NCBI GenBank assembly: GCA_950295325.1
Contig: OX485803.1
Location: forward strand, 39,571,554 to 39,635,553
DNA length: 64,000 nucleotides
Direction of reading: 5' to 3'
From: Polytrichum commune
Lineage: Eukaryota; Streptophyta; Polytrichopsida; Polytrichales; Polytrichaceae
The position numbers and the translations under genes were made by a program. Of this stretch, positions 11,819-22,132 are shown in pieces (the first letter of the stretch is position 1; each line of letters opens with the position of its first letter). A model generated the notes under the pieces. That model was not told the DNA's origin, searched no databases, and was given only the letters and a program-made list of their open reading frames with translations.

Positions 11819-12386
11819 GCTCCTAATTTGCCTTGGAATTTTCATGAGAAACGTGCTCCAATGTGATACCGAATGGGGTGTATTCACCGCAATAGTTTAA
11901 TGGGATCGACAGTAGTTTTCGATTATTTCTAAGCATTGACTGGTAAGGCGCTACAAAGGACAGCCACAAAGCGGTGTGGCTGCAGGCAGGTAATTAAGCT
12001 CATCCCATGCATATATTACCACCTACTGTGAGGTGAGTGACACGCAAATACACTTATTTTTTTACAGCCTACAGTGTCACATGTTAGACCCGTTCAAGGT
12101 GTGATGACCCCAAAACTAGCAACACAGACCTCGGCTTCGTGTTGTGGAACTTGACAGTTGGATCTGACAAACCACCAACGTAATATTCTATGGTAGGTTT
12201 TTACGAGAACCTCACTGTTGACAATGGTAAAGTCTACGAAAGGATCGAGTTCAAGTGCAGATTAGCTGAAATACATGGGAACTGTATAAGAGGTTGTTGT
12301 GTTTGATGATGTGGTAGTTTTTGATGTACAGCGCCTGTATTTTGAAAGAGGAAGGAGGTTGGAGATGGATGCAAAGAACATTCTTA
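11815..12386. other. Intergenic DNA, nothing recognised
   Basis: No supported ORF, RNA gene or repeat pair was seen in this stretch. Confidence 0.5.
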
Positions 12387-12914
12387 GGGCATGTTTAGAC
12401 TTGGGGCCAAGGTCATTAGGAACGAAGGCCAATATGTCCCATGTGGCATGCAAATGGGCCCCCAAGGCCATTAATAAGAAAGTAACCTAACTCCATTCAT
12501 TGCTTTCATGTGTAAACCTATTTAGGTGGGGTTGGGGCCATTTGGAGGCTGCAATTATGAGAGGCTTATCCACGTACTAACGTACTCATGAACTATTCTA
12601 TGGATAATGATTAAAGTATAATAAATTTAGAATTTCTCCCCTCCTATTCAATGCTCAAAGAATAAACTACTACAAGCAAATAAAAGCTCTGACAATGGCC
12701 TCAACTAGAGGGAAAGAGTCCACAAGGTTGGGAGCTCTCTTTTCCAAGGCTTGAGGCCATTGTCATGATGAATAAAATAATTTATTTGTTAATTGGCCCC
12801 AACTCATGGTGTAAACTTGAAGAGGCGAGTCCCAACCTCTCTACCAATGAGAGGAGTGGATTTCTTGCACCCAAGCCCATTTTTGAGCCCTGACTCCAAG
12901 TCTAAACCCGCCCG
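12387..12914. mobile_element. Candidate Tourist/PIF-like MITE
   Basis: The left end GGGCATGTTTAGACTTGGGG is matched in inverse orientation by CCAAGTCTAAACCCGCCCG at the right end, about 530 bp away. The GGGC..GTTTA..AC start resembles the ends of the intact Harbinger element at 57164. The left flank is TTA, but a clean 3-bp duplication could not be fixed on the right (GTAG follows). There is no coding sequence; the frames at 12262-12490 are accidental. Confidence 0.55.
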
Positions 12915-13404
12915 TAGATTGATATGTTGAACTGACGTGTTTTAACTACGTGCTAAATTATATCAAATGTGATGGAAAAGTTAAGGTTATGGGAGCTTAT
13001 GTTTCAAGGTTACCATGTCTCCGACCCTGACATCTTCAACTACTATCATCAAATACACGCTCCAAATCTTGGTTATTGTTGAACGCTTAAGATGCATGAT
13101 AAATTCACTATATCCATCTTCACTCAGTTCAATATGAGTTCTGCCATACATGTGTGAGTTTGCCCAATTATTATGTTGTCCACAAGCTCATTGACACTTG
13201 GTACAAAACGACATCCATTTGGAAGGTATCATGGGGCCTACCGAAACGGAAAACCCTTGACATCCCAACACCACCAAAAGTCACATTTGATGCTATCCAA
13301 CATGCCTTTCTTGGTTTAAGAGAACTATGAATTTGAATCGCACTTGAAGCAATCATTGACACCATCCCAATGCAAATCCATTGTTGCTTGCTGCACCTCT
13401 AATC

Positions 13405-13560
13405 ATAGACTTGCCATTTACTATCCCAATTCCTAGAGACAAAAGATTATGCCAACTGTGTTTAGAAAATTATGCAGTTGAAAAGGAGGCACACTTTTTG
13501 TTGGAGTGTCCCCTCTACAACGTTCATTAGAGATAGGTTCCCCTCCCTATTTTAGGATGT
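13405..13560 (+). pseudogene. LINE reverse-transcriptase zinc-knuckle (zf-RVT) remnant
   Basis: The plus strand reads RLCQLCLENYAVEKEAHFLL, then ECPLYN, and after a frameshift RDRFPSLF. The C-x2-C ... H-x4-C spacing with a following Arg-rich loop is the pattern of the zinc-binding domain at the C terminus of plant non-LTR retrotransposon polyproteins. Stops and a frameshift show it is dead. Upstream sequence to about 13000 may belong to the same copy, but no reverse transcriptase motif is visible. Confidence 0.6.
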
Positions 13561-14318
13561 AGTACTAGGAAGTCTCAAGTCTTCCTTCCAATTGGAATAT
13601 GAAGTCAATATTAACATCTTATTGAGGCCTTTGCACTTTGTTAATCTAGAGCATTAACCTTTTTGACAAGATGTTGATATACTTCTAGTCCCATAAGCAA
13701 TTTGGCAATCTAGACTTTCGAATCAATTTCATCAATTTGTTATGACCTATTAATAGGTTTTATGACATGCTATTTACAGGAGAGGCCATTTTTCTACACA
13801 AGTTCATGAAAGGTACCATAGTAAAATACAAGTTGTTTTTAGTAAATTTGGTAATGCATGTTTATTAATACACAGCTCTCAAATATATGTATGCGATCAA
13901 CCCCTAAATACTTGGACCTAATGTCAATGCACGGCATACTAGTGATTTTATTTACTTGACAGAGTAAAAATTCTAAAGTAATATCCTACATAAGTAGGCA
14001 AATGTACATGGAAGCTCTAACCAAAGTTTCAACATGACTGGACCATATTTGGATTCGTTATACAACACACGCAAAATCGGAAGTAAATATATGGTAAGAA
14101 TAAAACTTCATCGAAAATCTCAGTTGTGGTAGAGTCAGTATGTATACTCAATAAGCAAAGAGTCTCAAAGTAGGAAAAAAAGGAAACAGAAGAAGAAAGA
14201 AAACAATCATCATCCTTGCACATGATTGAAGTATCCCTAGAAGTTGGTTTGCATTTTAGACACTCAGGTCTCATGGTCTCTTAATGATGTAAACTCTACA
14301 AATTAAGCCTTTTGCTCA
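13561..14318. other. Intergenic DNA, nothing recognised
   Basis: No gene, RNA or element boundary was identified. An 81-codon frame on the minus strand near 14029-14274 lacks any recognisable feature. Confidence 0.5.
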
Positions 14319-14327
14319 GTCCCAATA

Positions 14328-16337
14328 GGAGGACGTTAAGTACCCCCCCACGAACTTTTCGGGGGGGGGGGGGGGGGGGGTTTATTATGTCAGGGGCAGC
14401 CCCCCGACATTTTTTCTGCACCCGGCCGAAAACTGCTGCCCACCCGCCCGATTTCGAAAAAACTAGTATACTTGCATTTTTGAAGGCTACTTGTCCACAA
14501 ATCCCATATTGAGTGCACTTCATTTTCAAGGTCTCAAATCCAATATATATGTTCACTTCCATTGAGTAAATAAGCAATTGACTAGATTTCATTTTCAAAG
14601 TGAAACTACCAATAAAGCATGTAATTAACTTGGAAGTCAAAAATATTACAAAATCCTCATTACCATTGAGGTTATAATTTTTTCACTTACAATTGAAAGG
14701 GAATTTGTCATTCTAAAATGAAACTAAAATTTATGTTTTTTTAATTTTTTTTAATTTTTTAATTTTTTAATATTTTAATATCACATATACTATACTATAT
14801 ACTACATAAGATCCAATATAACATAATATCTGATATATATTTAATACCTTCTACAATCACAAAGTTTTCATACGCATTTAAACTAGTTAAGTAAGATTGA
14901 ATGCAACTAAGTCTAATAATTTCTGATTAATCCTAATTAATCCTATTCAAGCCCAAGTAAATCAGAAAATATGCGTACCAAATTAATAACCCTAATTAAT
15001 TATAAAATGTACTTACTGGAATTAGTCATGATTTAAATGGAATTAACTCCAGTAAATATAATTTATGATTAATTAGGCTTAATTAATTTGGTAAGCATAT
15101 TTTCTGATTTAATTGGGCTTAATTAGGATTAACCAGAATATATTAGACTTAGTTGCATTCAATCTTACTTAACTAGTTAAAATGCGTATGAAAACTTTGT
15201 GATTGTAGAAGGTATTAACGATATTATATATTAAAACACATTATATTATTTTAAAATATTAAAATAAATCATAAGTTTTAGTTTCATTTTAGAATGACAA
15301 AGTCCCTTTCAATTGTAAGTGACAAAAATTATAACCTCTGTGGCAATGAGGATTTTGTAATATTTTTGACTTCCAAGTTAATTACATGCTTTATTAACGG
15401 TTTCACTTTGAAAATGAAATCTAGTCAATTGCTTATTTACTCAATGAAAGTGAACATATATATATTGGATTTGAGACCCTGAAAATGAAATGCACTCAAT
15501 ATGGGATTTGTGGACAAGTAGCCTTCAAAAATGCAAGTACACTAGTTTTTTCGAAATCGGGCGGGCGGGCAGCAGTTTTCGGTCAGGTGCAAAAAAATGT
15601 CGGGGGGCTGCCCTTGACAGAATATTCCCCCCCCCGGAAAAGTTCATGGGGGGGTACTTAACGTTTATGTTCCGGGAAAACTGACGACTAGTTCATTATC
15701 AGCCGATGGATTTCCCCTCATGGCTTGTCCAAATTTCCAACCATCGGATGGCAATCCGACTGTAATTTCAGTCCTCCGGCAATTAGCCGATGGACTAGAA
15801 AATGTCCCAGAAATGTAGCCGATTCTTCTTGTGAGTTACTGGATTTCAGCCGAAAGCATCCAGAGCGCTATTTGTCTGGGGCATCTGATGATGCACTTGA
15901 GGAAGTACCCTAAACCTTAAACTTTTTGAATTATGCAACCTTTCCATGACCAAATCCAATTGCTTCTATGAAGAATTGGGGGACCCTTGGCCTTCAAGCG
16001 GTGAAGGCATTGCTAGGTTCAATTCCTGCCAAGGATATTAACTCTTCAAATTTAAAGTTTTGAACATGCCTTTCTTTTCACTTATTCAAGATTTTGTACT
16101 AAGAAATGATTTCTAATAACTTTTCATACATTTTTTGAACAATTAGTGCCGATATGAATTCCATTCAATCGGATATTGGCCCATGAAATTATGAAAATAT
16201 AGGCAATTGGCCGATTGATTTTACAAAAGACCGGCTGTTGCCGATGTAAATTGGGAAAAATCCGACCCTTCGTAGCAACTACCGGCAATTAGCCACTAAG
16301 GCTTCAAAAACTTCCCGAACTCTGCTTAACGTCCTCC
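14328..16337. mobile_element. Mutator-like foldback element with 9-bp target duplication
   Basis: Outer ends are GGAGGACGTTAAG and CTTAACGTCCTCC, perfect inverses. They are flanked on both sides by GTCCCAATA (14319-14327 and 16338-16346), a 9-bp duplication typical of Mutator-like elements. Within it, 14333-15665 is a giant imperfect palindrome: arms of roughly 600 bp (ending in poly-G / poly-C tracts beside a TACTTAACG copy) meet near 15000-15060. The remaining right part (15666-16337) is unrelated to the palindrome and rich in GCCGAT/ATCGGC phrases. No transposase is encoded. Small frames inside mirror each other because of the palindrome. Confidence 0.82.
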
Positions 16338-16346
16338 GTCCCAATA

Positions 16347-16764
16347 GTCAAACGATGCGCTTGTCCCCTCTTATTATATAGGGAAGGAATATCCCCAACA
16401 GAGATTTAGAAATTGATAATTTGGTCCTTTGGCCCTCAATCCACCGTCCAGCCAAGATAAGTAACAACATGCGGCCTGGGCCGCCTGCCCTGCCTTATTA
16501 GTCGTCACCTTCCCTAGATGGGTGCCGAATTGTGGACGCTTGCTCGCTACCACTTTGCTTTGCTTTCCTTTGCTATATATGGACCATTTCCCGTACATTC
16601 ATGATTTGTCGGTCACTTTACTTTGTATTTCCTCTAGCATGTAACTTGGAAGTTGGGGTTTGATGCTCCATGTTTTCATGTGGTTTGTGCAACGGATTTG
16701 ACTTTTCCTCACATCCATTCCGTGGGCATTATTATTATGCGGCCACTTTTCTAATCCGAGTGGG
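16347..16764. other. Intergenic DNA, nothing recognised
   Basis: A 74-codon minus-strand frame at 16374-16598 shows no domain. Nothing else was found. Confidence 0.5.
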
Positions 16765-17000
16765 GCCTATCAAGTGATCGGGGAGATTGTTTGGGCATAA
16801 TCGGTTGAGATCCTAGTGTTTGCAAGTCCAATCGGTTGTTTGTTGACATCCTCCGGTTTTCCTTTATTGAATTGGAGTATATTCTATAGATTCTTCTAAA
16901 ATGATCGGTAATTTTTCTGCAATCTTGAACTCCAACCGGTTATTTCTCAAACTCAACTGGTTCATTTGTAACTAATTGCTGGTTCTCCTTGATCATTGGG
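16765..17000 (-). repeat. Dispersed repeat family A, copy 2 (empty site)
   Basis: Read on the minus strand this gives GAGAAATAACCGGTTGGAG, ATTACCGATCATTTTAGAAG, ATCTATAGAATATAC and CGATTATGCCCAAA. It matches copy 1 at 5330-5429 plus 5840-5990 without the 410-bp insertion. The CATTTTAG at the junction corresponds to the CATTTAAG target site there. Confidence 0.75.
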
Positions 17001-18179
17001 CCTATCATGAGTAGAGGCATCCGTAACTGATCTCATAAGAGATTTTGCGTTAAGGTAGAGGGTGCTTAAACCACCACTTTAAGCTATTGCACATACACAT
17101 GGCTATGTGGTTGATATATAGTATGTGTATTCATGTTAGCCTTTGGGCTTAAAATAGGTGTCAAGAAAGAAGGAAAATATTTTTAGTCTCAATTGAATAT
17201 TTGAGGGAGTATTCAAAGTCAAAAACTACTAGCTTTCTTAAACCAATCCATAGGCCTTGTGTATGGCAACCTCGCATGTGATGAGGACCCCCACCGTCGT
17301 TGCCTAGAACCAACATGACATAGTTGGGTACTAGACCCAAACTACACCAAAGCCCAAGTAGTAATGGTACGCAAAGCCACACAACTACCTCCATGACCCC
17401 ACCCGGTTCGCTTGCAAAACCATCACCTTGCATCCCGGGAAATGACCCTTTTGTGCTTTGTGGGCCTACCTCTTGGGCGCTGTGAATAGGATGGCTAGAA
17501 AAGGCATTGACAAGCCACCTTAATTAATCCCACCTTGAACCAACCCGGGATAGAGTGGAGCTTGTTACCTACCCTACATGAAGGTAGTGGAGGCCACTAT
17601 GAGGTGGCACCACTAATGCCACCTAAAACCGTCACTTTGCGGGCCCAGACACTCCTACACCGCTGGGTACGATTCAAGGTTGTAGAGATGTTGGCAATTG
17701 GGAGGTGTTTATAGGTGTTGGTTTTGGATGGGGTGTTGGTTTTAGCACCCTCTACCTTAAATCTAGAGAAGTATACGGTGGTGCAATTTTTTTCCTTCCG
17801 TGTAGGAAGAGAGAAATTAGGAGGATTGCAATTTTTTCGTGATTCTATTCCATAGATTGAAATTACTGTGAAATGTTTGAAGCCAAAAGTTCGCTTAAAC
17901 ATAAGCGTTCATTTTGAGACAACTTTCTCCTCGCTTCAACACTCAAACCAACGTCACGTGCCTTGGAACTTATCGATTCCGGTCTGATCGAAATTCTGGT
18001 ACCCTACATATTCATGAGGGGGTCTTGATCAAAAATAGGTGGTTCGACTCCTCGAGTGGTATTTGGGAGTGTTAATACAAGTAATGGCCACCAAAAGACA
18101 CGTGTTGCAATGATATTATAGTAGGTGTTTAAATTATTGTTCTCCATGTTTGATATGACATGCTTGGTCATGCAAGAAA
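17001..18179. other. Intergenic DNA, no gene supported
   Basis: A 101-codon minus-strand frame (17597-17902) and a 90-codon one (17161-17433) carry no recognisable domain. I see no terminal repeats here. Confidence 0.5.
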
Positions 18180-18660
18180 GTGTCACATTATCTAAATGTC
18201 GTATTCTCGATAATATGACATTGTGTCCTCAAATGTCATACTATTGAGTTTTTTCAAGAAAATGGCCTATTTCAATGGAGAATGTCATTTGGTGTACACA
18301 ATGAAGATACACATTAAGTATGAATGAGCAATTTTTTTATTGAAGAAACATGTTCACAATTACATCATACAACATGGAGTTTAGAACATATATAATCTCA
18401 TGATGATGTCTTCACCATATCACACACTACGAAAGGAATAATTTATTGCCTTTTGATGATGTTTATTGATGTTTGAATTTGACACCATGTTCAATTTACC
18501 CATAAAAGATTGCATTTTCATCATATCTACAATGGAAACGTCTGAAGAATGCTTCAGTGCAAAATTTGATAGTAATTGGGCATACACACGGGCGTGAAGA
18601 AGCTTGACTATGGGTGTTGGTTGGTCATCCACATCATTCCCCTCCATTGGGTCTTCAATT
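18180..18660 (-). pseudogene. Second pogo-like element: transposase C-terminal tail and terminus
   Basis: The minus strand at 18420-18660 reads MEGNDVDDQPTPIVKLLHAR then a LLSNFAL phrase and KMQSFMGKLNMV. It lines up with the tail of the 10216-11265 transposase (VDDVAPPTVKLSDAKRHA, LSSNFLL, DFQKLIKNLDKM). Toward lower coordinates, 18190-18245 contains AATGTCGTATTCTCGATAAT and ATGTCATACTATTGAG, the same kind of motif found at the ends of the first element. Only the 3' end of the element survives. Confidence 0.7.
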
Positions 18661-20399
18661 ATGCTTCAACCTCCACCCATTATCAAAGATTCTAAGTGCA
18701 ACACTTGTTATGGAACCAAGGTTAAAACAAATAACTTGAGTTAAGCTAAGTTAACCCACCAATGATTATGATTCATGTTCTTCTTCCAATTCCTAGGGGG
18801 TGGACTCTTCATGTACCGCGTACGAACTAACATGAGTGTAAGAAGGGGTATTATTTAAGGCATTAGCACACATATTATGCATAAGGGAGAGGTGCTAATT
18901 CTCTATAATGTGTACATTTAACAAGGCTATTAGGAATTTTGAAGTAAAGTAGATATACAAAAGGGGACCCTAAGGTTTAGAGAAAAATTTGACAATAGAT
19001 GTGTTAATTTAATCTAATTCACATTTTCATAATTCATTGTTGTCATATATGGTAATAGTTTGTAATGACTCCCTTGTCCATTCTTGTTAGGATTCACATT
19101 TGGGTTATAGGACAAGCTAGTTTCGGCTCTTGGAGTGCTCATGGGCTCCCTTGAGATTTGCTCTTCAGATAGTGGCTAAGTCATTGTGCTCTTGTCTTTG
19201 TTTGTTTGATGTAACAGTTGAGTTACATGCTATGGATGAAAAAATGTTCAATGACTTTCTCATTAGAAAGTGACTATGGATTGTACATGTAATAAAGTAA
19301 TATTTAACTCATGCTTTGCATTTTGTATATGTATTGGGAGCATTTATCACCTCAAAATTGAAAAGCTTAGTATAAATACATGAGTCCATTTCACTCTCAT
19401 TAGTATGTATACATTGTTTTTCTTTATAAACTTTTTGTATATAGGGGGTTTGATCTCATAGTGACCCACACACATTATTTCAGTCCACCCCCAAGTTTGT
19501 GATTCATTATGTATTTGGAACAACTCCCTCATTTCTAGGCGAATCCTTAGTGTGGGTCCCACCACTTATGCATATCAATTACCTTAACTATTTGACATCT
19601 CAAGCCTTAAAATGTCATATTATGACAACAATCCATGGTATAAACTTCCCTCATGACTTTGCATCTCAATTCATGCTTTGAAACTAGAAATGACAATTTG
19701 CGTGACTTGTAATTAGGTGAGAGTATCCTTGATCCAATCCAAGGACCAAAACAACATGGGGGAGTTGCAAGTGACCATAATAAAGTCACATATGCCCTCA
19801 AACCCCAAGTATCCAAAATTCCATATCTAGAGGGGAGTCATTCCTTTGTGAGAAAGCCAGGAGAAAACCCCATGGTTTAGGGTAAGATAAATTCTTTTGG
19901 AACTTCAGAATTTGGGAGAATGGGTGGCACTCACTCCCCACATTTATCCTAGTTTTCAATTATTCCAAAATACGAAATCTTACCACTGTCCAACATTCCC
20001 AATATACCAAAAATCGCCGTCAATATGGAGTTGTGCAAACCTCAAGGGGTTAAGGCTTAAACTAACTAACCCCCTAAATGCCTAGGATCATCAACGATTA
20101 GCCCAACTTTATGCTTTCATCTCCTAATAGAAGGGAACAAAGACGCATGATGGCCAAAGTAAACAACTTCACTAATATCACTAATCACGAAGGCTAATTT
20201 GATACGATGAGACACATTACCACTCGTAACCATGGCATTGCCGTGACTTGACCCCTACGTTTGCTTTATGGCATGTGTCGCCCTGCCATTGGCTGTGTTG
20301 GCATCCGATATTTTTACGTTTTGGAAGTTGGGTGCCTTGCCTCCTACATCGCAATAATTACCAAGTGCCTAGGTCATATGACGTGGTGCTTTTTATCAA
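18661..20399. other. Intergenic DNA, nothing recognised
   Basis: No supported ORF, structural RNA or element border was found. Short frames around 19347-20085 lack domains. Confidence 0.5.
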
Positions 20400-22132
20400 C
20401 AAAGGGAGGTTAACTTGTACCACATGCAATATTCCTTGGCCTTTCTCCAGGGCCTAGAGGTCAAGCGGCTTGAGTCGGTGGGCAGTAACTTAGTTTTTAT
20501 CCTCGGCAGCGGAAGCCGCACTGGTGCTCGTCCAGGAGTTCCCGACTGGCTGGCCTACAAGGTCATCGACGATCGGTCGACGGCCGGCAGTATGAAGAAG
20601 TTCGGGAGGGCGCTTGGAGAACAGATTGATGAGAAGAGGTCTCTCACTCGATCTGCACGTATGTAAGTGAGGGATAAGCTTTAGATGATCATTAAACCCG
20701 CCACCCCGCCGAGAGGCTGCCGCAGGGCCTCATCAGCACGATGAGGATGAAACTGGTAGACAGAGCGCAGCAACCGGGAACGCGAGCTTCAGTCGGCGTT
20801 TCGGACATTTGTGTTTTCCGGAAGGTCGCGCACTTCCAGCCTGATGTCTGGTTTATTCCTAGATGAGACAGGAGTTGCGGTGCGACCATATTGTGCTGTG
20901 ATGAAAGGGGAAAAAGGAGGTTAACAGTTTCAGTGAATGGATCGGAGCTACCAGTGCCAGTGAGATTTTCTATTTCATTCTTGTCATATTATCTGGTTCA
21001 TACACGAAATGGGGTGATCCATACTGAACATGAAATCAAACCGGCAGCCATATTAATAAGTCTGCCGGTTTCTCCTAGATGAGGTTAATTTCATGTTCAG
21101 TATTATTGGTTCAACGGATATTAGAATTCATACTTCAAGGTGGAGACAAGTAGGGCCGCAAATGGTGAAGAAACACTCAAAAATCAAAGTTGGGTTTGTG
21201 AATTTCCAGTGGCATGTACATTCGATTTCTATTTATGTTCTAAAATTTCGTCACGCAATGGATTCGTCACGCTTTTGCGGATAATGTGGATTTTCTAGCA
21301 ATTTTCCACAATAACTAAATCCTCCTAATCTGCAGCACTTTCTGGATGTGTCACTTTAAGGAACACACACCTTGCTGCAGATCTTGTTTTGCAGTCCAGC
21401 AGGCGTACAGGACGCAGGAGCTGCATCCAAGCGTTGATCGATCTGACCATTGAAGCTCTGCATCAATTATCTTGAAGATTATAGCCCACAGATGTTTGGT
21501 GAGCTCTCATTCTAGCATTGTTACAAATTCAAGTGGGTGTGCGCCGGCAAATGCATCTTAGAACAAATTATAACCCTGGGATGGCTGTGACCTCTTGTAG
21601 CGCCAGCATAGGTCGAGTTCTTTATTAGAAGCACTATTTTGGAGCTGCTTTCGTAAGAAATTTTTCTGAAGTTTCTTAGGAGTGAATAAACCTAGATAGT
21701 GACCCATGCTTTAGAGAACTTTGCTTCGATCTTTTTGAAATTTTTTTCGGAGATAAATGAAGGCTTGACAAAGCTCGCTCTTAAGTGGCCGATCTAAGAA
21801 CTTCCACAATTGAAAGCGTAAATTTATTCTAATATAGGCAACAATTGATATGATGCGTTCCTCTCATTGCCAACTTCTTTCCAAGCATGTAAGCTGTTTT
21901 TCTTTGTGAACTAACAATTCATCAATTCATTAGAGGCATCAGAAGCCACCTAGAAACATACGTTTTAAAAGGGTACTAGAGGTGCCACCCCGGGACAATG
22001 ATAGTAACGAAACAGTAGTACATGTCTGCATATCTTGGAATATGTGGTAATGTGTGCTTCATCTGAATCAAACTTAGGCTGAGAAGAATCAATATACTCA
22101 TGATGATCCATGTTTCTACTTTAATTAGGTGG
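20400..22132. other. Upstream region of the tandem-kinase gene
   Basis: Base composition becomes GC-richer from about 20440 to 20900 than in the DNA to the left. That fits promoter or untranslated exon sequence of the gene that starts at 22133, as does a possible donor (TTTG|GTGAGC) near 21500 and the acceptor TTAATTAG just before the start codon. An 83-codon frame at 20415-20666 (GSGSRTGARPGVPDWLAYKV) has codon-like composition but no known domain. Whether it is translated cannot be decided. Confidence 0.4.

Noticed and set aside
11484-11866. Opposite-strand frames with Val-Cys and Thr-His repeats
   Set aside because: Both arise from the AC microsatellite and have no domain.
14296-15684. 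Mirror-image frames on both strands
   Set aside because: They are produced by the palindromic Mutator-like element and contain homopolymer-coded residues.
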